Source of the DNA: JBBDXA01 sp040902585
Lineage (GTDB): Bacteria > Planctomycetota > Phycisphaerae > Phycisphaerales > Phycisphaeraceae
Direction: 5' to 3'
Length of the DNA: 18,130 bases
Assembly: GCA_040902585.1 (NCBI GenBank)
Contig: JBBDXA010000193.1
Location: 1 to 18,130, forward strand
Of the stretch, positions 1-6,247 are shown piece by piece. Under the pieces are notes generated by a model. That model saw nothing but the letters and a program-made list of their open reading frames with translations. It was not told the DNA's origin and did no database searches. A program made the position numbers and the translations under genes. Positions within the stretch are counted from its first letter, which is position 1. Every line of letters starts with the position of its first letter.

Positions 1-900
1 GGCTACGCGCGGGATGAAATGGTCGGCCACAACGTGAGCATGCTCATGCCCGCGCCGTATCGCCAGGAGCACGACCAGTACCTGGACAACTACCTTCGCA
101 CAGGCATGGCAAAGATCATCGGGATCGGTCGCGAGGTGTTGGGTTGTCGCAAGGACGGCAGCACGTTCCCGGCTGATCTGGCCGTCAGTGAGTTTGAAGG
201 TGAACAGGGACGCATGTTCACCGGCATCCTCCGCGATATCACCTCGCGCAAGCAAGTGGAACGGCACCTTGTGCAGGGCCGGCTTGACGAGCAGCAGCGC
301 ATCGCCCAGGAACTGCACGACGGAGTAGGCGGCCTGATGACCGGCATCGGTATGCTTGCGAAGACCGTGCAGATCTCGCTCGAGCGAGCCGGATCATCGC
401 AGGCACCGCTGATGGCGGAGGTGATTGGACACATCCGTGACGCGCACGAGCAGCTCCGGCAGGTCGCCCATGGGCTCGTACCGGTCGAGATGACGCCGCA
501 GGGCCTAAAGGAAGCACTGGAGCAACTGGCGGCACGCAACGCTTCGCCGGACTTGCAATGCGAGTTCGTGATGAGCGAACCTGTCATGGTTAACGACACC
601 CACTTCGCGACGCAGCTCTATTTCATCGCGCAGGAAGCGATCAGCAACGCCATCCGGCACGGCCGGTCATCGAAGATCACCATCGGACTGACGGCGGTTG
701 ACGGCATTGGCCAAATGATCATTCGCGACAACGGAAAAGGATTTCAGGGATCCACCGATAGCGTTGAGGGCATGGGGTTACGGACAATGCGTTACCGTGC
801 CACGCTGATCGGAGCAGCAATGACCGTGGATTCGGCTCCCGGGCGCGGCACGACCATTACTTGTCAGTTCCGCAACGAGGCAGACCATGACCGCTCCTGA
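1..900 (+). CDS. PAS-domain sensor histidine kinase (HPK7/NarX-UhpB type), 5'-truncated, FixL-like PAS
   Basis: The reading frame is open from base 1, so the true start lies upstream. Codons 1-80 form a PAS domain with NVSMLMP, PYRQEHDQYL, IIGIGREV, RKDGSTFP and FTGILRDI. The His at bases 70-72 and the Arg at bases 130-132 are 20 residues apart, the spacing of the haem-ligand His200 and O2-sensing Arg220 in Bradyrhizobium FixL. The counterpart of FixL Arg206 is Asn. A HisKA_3-type H-box follows (QRIAQELHDGVGG), with the phosphoacceptor His at bases 316-318. The HATPase_c domain has FIAQEAISNAIRHG, RDNGKGF and GMGLRTMRYRA. No membrane segment is visible in the part present. The 3' end overlaps the next response regulator by 14 bases, so the two are probably co-transcribed and translationally coupled. 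Kinase identity is firm; haem binding is inferred from the motif. Confidence 0.93.
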   Translation, partial: GYARDEMVGHNVSMLMPAPYRQEHDQYLDNYLRTGMAKIIGIGREVLGCRKDGSTFPADLAVSEFEGEQGRMFTGILRDITSRKQVERHLVQGRLDEQQRIAQELHDGVGGLMTGIGMLAKTVQISLERAGSSQAPLMAEVIGHIRDAHEQLRQVAHGLVPVEMTPQGLKEALEQLAARNASPDLQCEFVMSEPVMVNDTHFATQLYFIAQEAISNAIRHGRSSKITIGLTAVDGIGQMIIRDNGKGFQGSTDSVEGMGLRTMRYRATLIGAAMTVDSAPGRGTTITCQFRNEADHDRS

Positions 901-1330
901 GCGACCCGCATCTGTGGCCAAGGCGAAAATCCTCATCGTGGACGATCACCCCATCATCCGCAGCGGGATGCGTTACCTCATCGGGCTCGAAGGCGATCTG
1001 GAAGTGTGCGGGGAAGCGGACTCTGTCCAAGGTGCGCTGGCGTGCTTCGACGACCTGTGCCCTGACCTGGTGCTGCTTGATCTGTCCCTTCCCGACGGCA
1101 CCGGCTGGGACGTGATCCAGCATCTGCGCCAACACTGGCTGGGCACGAAGATTCTCGTCGTCAGCGGGTGGGATCGATTCAACGCCACCGCCGCGATCGA
1201 AGCGGGCGCGATGGGCTTTGTATCCAAGCATGACGCCAACGAAAAGCTCATCGAAGCGATCCGGACGGTCTTGAACAATCAGACCTATGCGGCGCATTCG
1301 ACAACCCGCGGCGCAGGCGGAAGGAGCTGA
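887..1330 (+). CDS. Receiver-only response regulator (no output domain)
   Basis: This 147-residue protein is a single CheY-like receiver. The acidic pair is Asp19-Asp20 (LIVDDHP), the phosphoacceptor Asp65 (LLDLSLPDG), the switch Ser93 (VVSGW) and the conserved Lys114 (FVSKHD). The sequence stops soon after the last receiver helix, so the LuxR HTH usual for NarL-type partners is absent. The ATG at 887 lies inside the end of the kinase gene with a GAGG about 7 bases upstream, indicating coupling to the kinase. It resembles the two regulators that follow (shared VCGEA or VCGDA and GAMG/GAHG segments), which suggests local duplication. It may compete for phosphate, act as a phosphate sink, or work by protein-protein contact; the partner cannot be told from the sequence. 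Confidence 0.92.
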   Translation: MTAPERPASVAKAKILIVDDHPIIRSGMRYLIGLEGDLEVCGEADSVQGALACFDDLCPDLVLLDLSLPDGTGWDVIQHLRQHWLGTKILVVSGWDRFNATAAIEAGAMGFVSKHDANEKLIEAIRTVLNNQTYAAHSTTRGAGGRS

Positions 1331-1351
1331 CGGTTGCAACCATCCATTCCT

Positions 1352-1356
1352 GGAGG
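1352..1356 (+). promoter_or_regulatory. Shine-Dalgarno GGAGG for the second receiver gene
   Basis: GGAGG lies 6 bases upstream of the ATG at 1363. It favours that start over the in-frame ATG at 1390, which lacks a comparable site. Confidence 0.65.
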
Positions 1357-1362
1357 TGTCCC

Positions 1363-1812
1363 ATGATCGGCACAACGACTCGAAAATCAATGCGACTGAC
1401 TCAAGTTCTCCTTATCGAAAGCCAACCGAACGTTCGACGCACGCTCAGCCAGTTCATCGCACATGAGAAGGATCTGGCCGTGTGTGGCGAGGCGGAAGAC
1501 GTGACCCATGCGATGGAAATGCCCGACGACGTCATGCCGGACATCGCGGTTCTGGACCTGGCGCTGGCGGACGGCGACGGCGTTGAGCTTGCCCATCGCA
1601 TCAGGCAACGCTGGTCCAGCGTCAGGATCATCATGATCTGCGCATGCGGTGAGGCGCTGAGCTGCGCGGACATGGTCGAAGTCGGTGCGATGGGAATCGT
1701 AAGCAAGCATGAAGCGTCGGAGCAGATCGTCGAGGCGATCCGCAGCGCGATGCATGGCCATGTGTTCTGCGGCGAGCTGGTCGACCATGCCGCATCGCAC
1801 TGGTTCGGATGA
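1363..1812 (+). CDS. Atypical receiver-only response regulator with degenerate acidic pocket
   Basis: This 149-residue protein is a receiver domain only, closely related to the preceding gene (shared VCGEA, VSKH and EAIR segments). The phosphoacceptor Asp65 is kept (AVLDLALADG), and so is Lys115 (IVSKHE). The Asp-Asp pair that binds Mg2+ in ordinary receivers is replaced by Glu19-Ser20 (LLIESQP). The switch Thr/Ser position is Cys93 or Ala94 (MICACGEA, depending on a one-residue gap). Such changes are typical of pseudo-receivers that no longer switch by normal phosphorylation. There is no DNA-binding domain. The gene sits 32 bases downstream of the first receiver on the same strand, probably in the same operon. 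A shorter start at 1390 is possible. The family is certain; the loss of phosphorylation is inferred. Confidence 0.88.
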   Translation: MIGTTTRKSMRLTQVLLIESQPNVRRTLSQFIAHEKDLAVCGEAEDVTHAMEMPDDVMPDIAVLDLALADGDGVELAHRIRQRWSSVRIIMICACGEALSCADMVEVGAMGIVSKHEASEQIVEAIRSAMHGHVFCGELVDHAASHWFG

Positions 1813-1851
1813 TCGCTGTTCGTCAGTTCACTATTTTCGATTGACCACGTC

Positions 1852-2544
1852 ATGACTGTTGCCAGAAAGAAGACCTCCGTTGTGACGCCGCGGAAGATTC
1901 GCGTGCTGATCGTCGATGATCATCCGGTCGTCCGGCACGGCTTTGCCCAACGGCTCAACGTCGAGACGGATATTGAAGTGTGCGGCGACGCAGGTGCGGC
2001 CCACGAAGCGCTGCGCCAGGCCGATGCCCTTCAGCCGAACGTGATCATGGTGGACATCTCGCTGGAGGAAGGCAGCGGGCTCGATCTGATCAAGGACCTC
2101 AAGTCGCGTGGCGATGATGTGAGGATTCTGGTTGTCTCCAGCCACGATGAGGATGTTTACGCCGAGCGTTGCCTGCGGGCCGGCGCTCACGGCTATCTGC
2201 ACAAGGGGCAGGCCATCGACCGGATCGTCGAGGCGGTACGCCAAGTTGCCAGAGGCGGCTACTACCTCAGCAGCGATGTGGCATCTCGGGCCCTGAAGCT
2301 TGCGCTGGTCGGCAACGCCGCGCCCGCACCTTCATCTTCGCCGGTTGACCTGCTTTCAGATCGCGAGCTTCAAGTCTTTGAGTTGCTCGGCCAAGGTATG
2401 ACTGTCAACGGGATCGCCGACAAGCTGTTCCTGAGTCCCAAAACGATCGAAACCTATCGCGCCCACCTGAAGCTGAAGCTGAACCTGGCCAACAGCAGCG
2501 CGTTGCTGCGTCACGCGATGCAGTGGGTGCTGGAGCGAGCCTGA
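1852..2544 (+). CDS. NarL/FixJ-family response regulator with LuxR-type HTH
   Basis: This is a complete two-domain regulator of 230 residues, the normal length for the family. The receiver spans about residues 15-135, with Asp22-Asp23, phosphoacceptor Asp68 (IMVDISLEEG), Ser96 (LVVSSHDE) and Lys118. A Pro/Ser-rich linker at about 155-165 leads to a LuxR/GerE HTH at about 167-225 (LSDRELQVFELLGQG, then KLFLSPKTIETYRAHLK). It is the only intact DNA-binding regulator of the cluster and so the likely output of the upstream PAS kinase. The ATG at 1852 lacks a strong Shine-Dalgarno sequence; the in-frame GTG at 1882 would clip the receiver only slightly. Its last 101 bases are repeated in diverged form at 3890-3990. 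Confidence 0.95.
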   Translation: MTVARKKTSVVTPRKIRVLIVDDHPVVRHGFAQRLNVETDIEVCGDAGAAHEALRQADALQPNVIMVDISLEEGSGLDLIKDLKSRGDDVRILVVSSHDEDVYAERCLRAGAHGYLHKGQAIDRIVEAVRQVARGGYYLSSDVASRALKLALVGNAAPAPSSSPVDLLSDRELQVFELLGQGMTVNGIADKLFLSPKTIETYRAHLKLKLNLANSSALLRHAMQWVLERA

Positions 2545-2655
2545 TCAACCACTCGAATCGGGAGACCAGCGACGCAAGGCGGCTTCATAAAGATCCGCGT
2601 CCGCCAGCTTCTTGATCGAATCGTCAATACCTGCCTCAAGACATGTCTCCGCATG
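2444..2655. repeat. Direct repeat copy A (3' ends of two convergent regulator genes)
   Basis: This segment aligns without gaps to 3890-4101. It holds the final 101 bases of the LuxR-type regulator on the plus strand and, beyond its stop, the antisense C-terminal part of a receiver gene. The stretch from 2545 to about 2635 is the best conserved, with about nine mismatches in 91 bases by eye. The regulator-coding half is more diverged. The two copies flank the dihydroorotate-dehydrogenase-like gene. Confidence 0.9.
2545..2655 (-). pseudogene. C-terminal remnant of a receiver response regulator
   Basis: Read on the minus strand, this stretch ends in TGA at 2547-2545, directly abutting the stop of the LuxR-type regulator. 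It encodes about 35 residues matching the C-terminus of the intact minus-strand receiver at 3991-4407. The shared parts are AGxxDSIxKLADADLYEAAL and RRWxPDSSG. Upstream, past about 2655, the similarity is lost and no start or acidic pocket is present. It is the decayed partner in the duplicated convergent pair. Confidence 0.8.
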
Positions 2656-2715
2656 ACAGTGGATCAGGCAGGCTTGCACGATGTCGGGCGACAGGCGGTT
2701 TCGAGGATTTCGATC

Positions 2716-2720
2716 GGGAG
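2716..2720 (+). promoter_or_regulatory. Shine-Dalgarno GGGAG setting the start of the DHODH-like gene
   Basis: GGGAG lies 6 bases before the ATG at 2727. It supports that start over the longer in-frame ATG at 2643, which lies inside repeat copy A. Confidence 0.6.
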
Positions 2721-2726
2721 ACAAAC

Positions 2727-3695
2727 ATGGACCTTGAAACCAACTACCTCGGATTCAAGCTACCGCATCCCCTCACGGTGGGCGCATCGCCGCTGTCCGA
2801 CAGTATTGACTCCATCCGTCGGCTCGTGGATGCCGGTGCGGCCATGATTACGTTGCGATCGTTGTTCGCCGAGCAGATCGCGATTGAAAACGGGCAGGCC
2901 ACGATCGCCACCCATCACATGCGGTCCGATGGCGTTGACTTCGTGATGAGGCCTCACGAATACCTCGAGCACCTCCGGCGAGTGCGCCAATCGGTACCGG
3001 AGTCCGTGCCGATACTGGCTTCGTTGAACGTCGCGCGCCTTGATCAGTGGATCGATTACGTTCGGCTGATCGACGAATGCAAGGCGAGTGCCCTGGAACT
3101 GAACATCTATTCGCTGTCTTCGGATGTCACCCGACCTGCCGAGGCGGTGGAGTCGGATCTGATCTCTCTGGTCCAGGCAGTCCGTCGTGAAACGGCGATG
3201 CCATTGGCCGTGAAGCTGCTTCCGTTCTACACGTCGCTGGCAAATCTCGGATTACGTTTGTCGCAGGCAGGAGCCAACGCCTTGGTGCTCTTCAACCGAC
3301 TCTATCAGCCGGACATCGAGCCGGCTGAACAGCGCGAAGACTCGTCAATCAACTTGGGCGAACGAACAGAATTGCTCCCGCGACTGCGGTGGCTTGGCCT
3401 CCTCTACGGTCGAATCCCTTTGGATCTGGCGATCAGCGGCGGAGTTCATTCCGCACAGGACGTACTCAAGGCCGTGATGTGCGGTGCCCAAGCCGCTCAG
3501 CTTGTGTCGGCATTGCTCGACCAGGGGGTTTCCAGGTTGCAAGTCATTCGCGACGACCTCTCGCGTTGGTTGGAACAACATGGCCATGGCAGCCTTGCAT
3601 CCGTTTGCGGCAGCATGAGCCTTTGCTCCTTTCCCAGTCCGGAACTGCTTGAGCGGAGCTTTTATGTCCGAATGCTTCAGGGATGGAACGGCTAA
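2727..3695 (+). CDS. Dihydroorotate dehydrogenase-like flavoprotein
   Basis: This 322-residue TIM-barrel protein belongs to the DHOD-like family. It opens with MDLETNYLGFKLPHPLTVGASPLS. The barrel strands ILASLN, ALELNIYSLS and LAVKLLPFY follow, the last with the conserved Lys. The C-terminal FMN-phosphate site reads AISGGVHSAQDVLKAVMCGA. The active-site loop is NIYSLSSD, where true PyrD has NxSCPN or NxSSPN. One Ser could still stand at the catalytic position, but the Pro-Asn pair is missing, so pyrimidine synthesis is doubtful. Homologues are usually annotated only as dihydroorotate dehydrogenase-like, and the physiological substrate is unknown to me. The gene lies alone between the two copies of a regulator-derived direct repeat. 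Confidence 0.88.
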   Translation: MDLETNYLGFKLPHPLTVGASPLSDSIDSIRRLVDAGAAMITLRSLFAEQIAIENGQATIATHHMRSDGVDFVMRPHEYLEHLRRVRQSVPESVPILASLNVARLDQWIDYVRLIDECKASALELNIYSLSSDVTRPAEAVESDLISLVQAVRRETAMPLAVKLLPFYTSLANLGLRLSQAGANALVLFNRLYQPDIEPAEQREDSSINLGERTELLPRLRWLGLLYGRIPLDLAISGGVHSAQDVLKAVMCGAQAAQLVSALLDQGVSRLQVIRDDLSRWLEQHGHGSLASVCGSMSLCSFPSPELLERSFYVRMLQGWNG

Positions 3696-3888
3696 GCGCC
3701 GTTGACGCTCATGTCGGCACACGTGGCGGCGGCGTGATTGGGAGGCGATCGTTCATGATGAACTCTTTGCGAAAGGCGATGGTTGAGAGAGCCGGCGACC
3801 ATCGACAGAATAGCAACACGATACCTGGCTTCGGGTGGTCACGCCCCAGCCGGATGAATCTCCAAGCGTCCTTGAAGCCGGCTCCTGT
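3696..3888. other. Intergenic stretch with no recognisable gene
   Basis: Short overlapping frames exist on both strands, but none shows a recognisable family or a convincing ribosome binding site. The stretch lies where the 5' part of the second LuxR-type regulator would be expected from the repeat that follows, and I could not see residual similarity to it. Confidence 0.5.
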
Positions 3889-3990
3889 TCGATCGAAACC
3901 TATCGTGCCCACCTGAAGGTGAAGCCGCAGATGACAAGCGGCAACCAGCCAACGCGTCACGCAATTCAGTCGGTGCTGGAGGGAGCCTGA
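3889..3990 (+). pseudogene. C-terminal remnant of a LuxR-type response regulator
   Basis: The frame ending at TGA 3988-3990 encodes 33 residues matching the end of the regulator at 1852-2544. IETYRAHLK, RHA and VLExA are shared, while the middle has diverged (for example MTSGNQPT in place of LANSSALL). The receiver and most of the HTH are absent, and there is no start. Base positions align without gaps to 2443-2544, so this is a decayed duplicate rather than chance. Confidence 0.8.
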
Positions 3991-4101
3991 TCAACCACTC
4001 GAATCGGGAGCCCACCGACGCAGGGCGGCTTCATAAAGATCCGCGTCCGCCAGCTTCTCGATCGAGTCGTTCATGCCCGCCCGCACGCATTTCTCGGCGC
4101 T
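3890..4101. repeat. Direct repeat copy B
   Basis: This is the partner of 2444-2655. Here the minus-strand receiver half is the intact gene and the plus-strand regulator half is the remnant, the reverse of copy A. The spacing between copies is 1446 bases. Confidence 0.9.
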
Positions 4102-4407
4102 GATGTCTCGTGAGGTAGGTCGCATGCCGATGATGCGCACTGCGGTATTGTGACCCGTCGTGTTCCGGATGTCGCGGGCCACGGCGAGGCCGTCTTCGCC
4201 GCACAGAAGGCAGTCCAGGAAGATGATGTCAAAGGATGTCCGACCAACAGCGATCAATGCTTCGGCACCGCCAGACGCCGTCACCACCTGACAACCGAGT
4301 TGCTCAAGGAATGCCTTCAGGCCCTTCAGCACGATCGGCGCATCATCGACGATCAGAATGCTCAGCGACACGGGGTTCCTGTGGGATTGAAGCGAGGCAT
4401 TTTCCAT
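3991..4407 (-). CDS. Receiver-only response regulator
   Basis: This 138-residue CheY-like receiver has Asp21-Asp22 (LIVDDAP), phosphoacceptor Asp65 (IIFLDCLLCGEDG) and Lys118 (DSIEKLAD). The AEKCVRAGMND segment resembles receivers of hybrid kinases more than NarL-type ones. The switch Thr/Ser position appears to be Arg or Pro (IIGMRPTSRD), which is unusual. No output domain is present. The ATG at 4407 has only a weak upstream site; a GTG at 4371-4369 preceded by AGGA is an alternative start giving 126 residues. It lies 114 bases downstream of the universal stress gene on the same strand and could share its transcript. Its stop abuts a decayed LuxR-type remnant on the other strand. Confidence 0.87.
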   Translation of the reverse strand: MENASLQSHRNPVSLSILIVDDAPIVLKGLKAFLEQLGCQVVTASGGAEALIAVGRTSFDIIFLDCLLCGEDGLAVARDIRNTTGHNTAVRIIGMRPTSRDISAEKCVRAGMNDSIEKLADADLYEAALRRWAPDSSG

Positions 4408-4521
4408 AGGAAAGACTACTTCCCACTCCAGCGCGCTGGCATCGGCGGATCATCGGATCGCGCCAAGGCAGTCGCCGAATGAAAGATGCAACCTGGTCAA
4501 ACGATTGCGCGCCTCGCGGTA

Positions 4522-5004
4522 TCACATAGCGGGGGCATGGGTCTCTCCCCGCTCCGCGCGTGCCGCCATTCGCGCCAGTCCAGGGACGACGATGACCGGA
4601 CACGTCGCCTTGCGAAGCACACCCTCACAGACGCTGCCGACAAGCATGTCGTACAGCGCACCGTGTCCGTGCGAGCCGATGATCACGAAGTCGGCGTTCA
4701 GCCGTTCGATCTCATGCAGGATGACCGGAACGACCGGCCCTTGCAGGATGAGTGCATCCGCCTCGCAGCCGCGCTCGCGCAGTTCACTCGCCATCGCCTG
4801 TATTCGCCTGAACTCGTTGGGATACCGCGCCGAGAACTGGCTCTGGGCGTGCCGCATCAAGTCCCACTCGCCCTTGTCGGCAACCGACGGTACGACGTGC
4901 AGGTAGTGGACCGTGCAGTCGAAGGCTCTGGCAATCGATTCGACGGTCTGAATGATCGGGGCGGTCGTATCGGAAAAGTCGATGGGGACGAGCAGATGCT
5001 TCAT
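4522..5004 (-). CDS. Universal stress protein (UspA family, ATP-binding type)
   Basis: This is a 160-residue single-domain Usp. The N-terminus MKHLLVPIDFSD matches the first strand, with the Asp that contacts adenine. The nucleotide-binding motif G-2x-G-9x-G-S is complete at Gly110, Gly113, Gly123 and Ser124 (GSHGHG, then MLVGS), followed by CPVIVVP. Members with this motif bind ATP and act in the cytoplasm under energy or oxygen stress; the exact role is not predictable. AGGGA lies 5 bases upstream of the ATG. It lies downstream of the cytochrome c gene (163-base gap) and upstream of the receiver gene on the same strand, perhaps one transcript. Company with PEP synthase and a formate channel fits a low-oxygen stress role (inference). 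Confidence 0.94.
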   Translation of the reverse strand: MKHLLVPIDFSDTTAPIIQTVESIARAFDCTVHYLHVVPSVADKGEWDLMRHAQSQFSARYPNEFRRIQAMASELRERGCEADALILQGPVVPVILHEIERLNADFVIIGSHGHGALYDMLVGSVCEGVLRKATCPVIVVPGLARMAARAERGETHAPAM

Positions 5005-5167
5005 GGCGATCCCTTTCAGTGTGTTGCACGGCAGACTTCACCACATCATCTGAAAGATACGGGCGTGATTCGGCACTCGGTATCGGCGGGGGTCCGCGCC
5101 ATGGCATGAGCAATTCCCCGAGGACTGCCTGCGCGACGGCGGATTCACGGGCGAGCGCTGCGCAGCG

Positions 5168-5641
5168 TCAGGACTTGAGATTCTTCAGAAACGCGACGAT
5201 GTCGATCAACTCGCGCACGGTCATGGTCTGGCTGAAGTCTCCCATGCGCGAGAGGTCGCCCGACTTCACTCCCGGTAGCGTGTCGGACACCTTGTGCGAC
5301 GGCATCATGATCGACTCGGCGAGCTGCTCCCGCGACTGATCCTGAAGCGGTGAAACCATCATGATGGGAACCGGCGGGTCAACGAAAGTCCTCGGAAAAT
5401 CCTCGCCCGCCACTTCGTGACAGGCCCAGCACTTGAGCCGATGGAACGCCAGCTTGCCCGCCCTGGGATCGCCCTCCGGGAGGAACAGACCCTTCGGCTC
5501 TGGCTTGACGGTGATCGGCGCGCCGACCTTGCTCTGTTCGTCGCCGCGATTCTGCTGCGGGGCGGGCGCGCGGCTCAGCGGCTTGTCAGACTCGCAGGCA
5601 ATTAGGCACAAGAGAACAACGAGGCTCAGCAGGTACCGCAT
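5168..5641 (-). CDS. Monohaem c-type cytochrome lipoprotein
   Basis: The 157-residue protein begins with a short lipoprotein signal, with lipobox LIAC and Cys16 as the likely lipidated residue. A Pro-rich, charged linker follows to about residue 60. The haem site is CWACH (Cys71, Cys74, His75) after GDPRAGKLAFHRLK. The probable sixth ligand is Met133 (SRMGDFSQTM) just before a C-terminal helix ending IVAFLKNLKS, a normal class-I cytochrome c layout. It should be membrane-anchored on the periplasmic side as an electron carrier; its redox partner is unknown. AGGA lies 7 bases before the ATG. It diverges from the small plus-strand gene at 5852, with 210 bases between them for promoters. Confidence 0.9.
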   Translation of the reverse strand: MRYLLSLVVLLCLIACESDKPLSRAPAPQQNRGDEQSKVGAPITVKPEPKGLFLPEGDPRAGKLAFHRLKCWACHEVAGEDFPRTFVDPPVPIMMVSPLQDQSREQLAESIMMPSHKVSDTLPGVKSGDLSRMGDFSQTMTVRELIDIVAFLKNLKS

Positions 5642-5851
5642 GATTCATCCTTTCGTTTCGGGACTGGCGAAATCGAATCGACGACATCATCATCCCTTTC
5701 ATCCGTGCGAAGCGGTATCAGCATGCCTCGGATCGATAGACCGGTGATTCCCTGATGGCGGGGCCGAACACTGCTCGTTTGAATGGAGCACTGCGAAGAA
5801 ACCCTGGTCGGCGCAGAGCAACTGTCCGCTTCTTTCCGCGAGGATAACACC
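5642..5851. promoter_or_regulatory. Divergent intergenic region between cytochrome c and the small unknown gene
   Basis: The 210 bases separate two divergent starts and must carry at least the cytochrome promoter. I could not assign -35/-10 elements. A half-site-like TTCGGGACT at about 5656-5664 resembles half of a DevR/DosR box, but its second arm is not present, so no operator is claimed. Confidence 0.4.
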
Positions 5852-6169
5852 ATGATCGTTCGTCCCTGTTCGTCAGCGCACGAAGGCCCGCCTGTTCAGT
5901 GCCAATTGGACAAGCGTTACGCCGACACCCCACGCGGCCACGCCGTACTCGTGCTCAATGGCGGCTTGCTCGTCGAACCGTCTTTTGCCGCCCTGGCCGA
6001 CTATCGCATCGTGGAAGCGACCGACGAGGAGCGCCGACAACTCAAAGCAGCTGGTTACGAGATGGATGATTTCGTCCCCCCAAATGCGCCAACCCCGGCG
6101 CGGAGTCCAATACCATCCGGTGGCAAAGCGAAATTGGACAAAGCCCCGGACGCTGGCAGCCGACGCTGA
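5852..6169 (+). CDS. Small hypothetical protein (105 aa)
   Basis: I do not recognise this family. The ATG at 5852 is preferred over the upstream in-frame ATG at 5783 because AGGA lies 7 bases before it. The product is soluble, without signal peptide or membrane segment. Its core is hydrophobic-to-acidic (HAVLVLNGGLLVEPSF, then EERRQLKAAGYEMDDF). The tail is Pro/Lys-rich and probably disordered. Two Cys occur near the N-terminus. It is the first plus-strand gene of a run leading into marC, ppsA and focA, with 78 bases to marC. Confidence 0.6.
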   Translation: MIVRPCSSAHEGPPVQCQLDKRYADTPRGHAVLVLNGGLLVEPSFAALADYRIVEATDEERRQLKAAGYEMDDFVPPNAPTPARSPIPSGGKAKLDKAPDAGSRR

Positions 6170-6247
6170 CTCGAATCATCATCTCATTGAGCTCGCGGGT
6201 GTCCCGGACGTCGGTTCCGATATTGCCCCTACCGAGGTCTCTTAGCC

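Noticed and set aside
2643..2726. Longer start of the DHODH-like protein at 2643
   Set aside because: It would lie within repeat copy A, lacks a good ribosome site and adds 28 residues without family similarity; ATG 2727 has GGGAG at the right distance.
3709..3960. Minus-strand ORF of 83 codons downstream of the DHODH-like gene
   Set aside because: It has no family similarity and no clear ribosome site, and it overlaps the LuxR-type remnant on the other strand.
5640..5670. DevR/DosR-type operator near TTCGGGACT
   Set aside because: Only one half-site is visible, with no matching second arm, so it may be chance in a GC-rich region.
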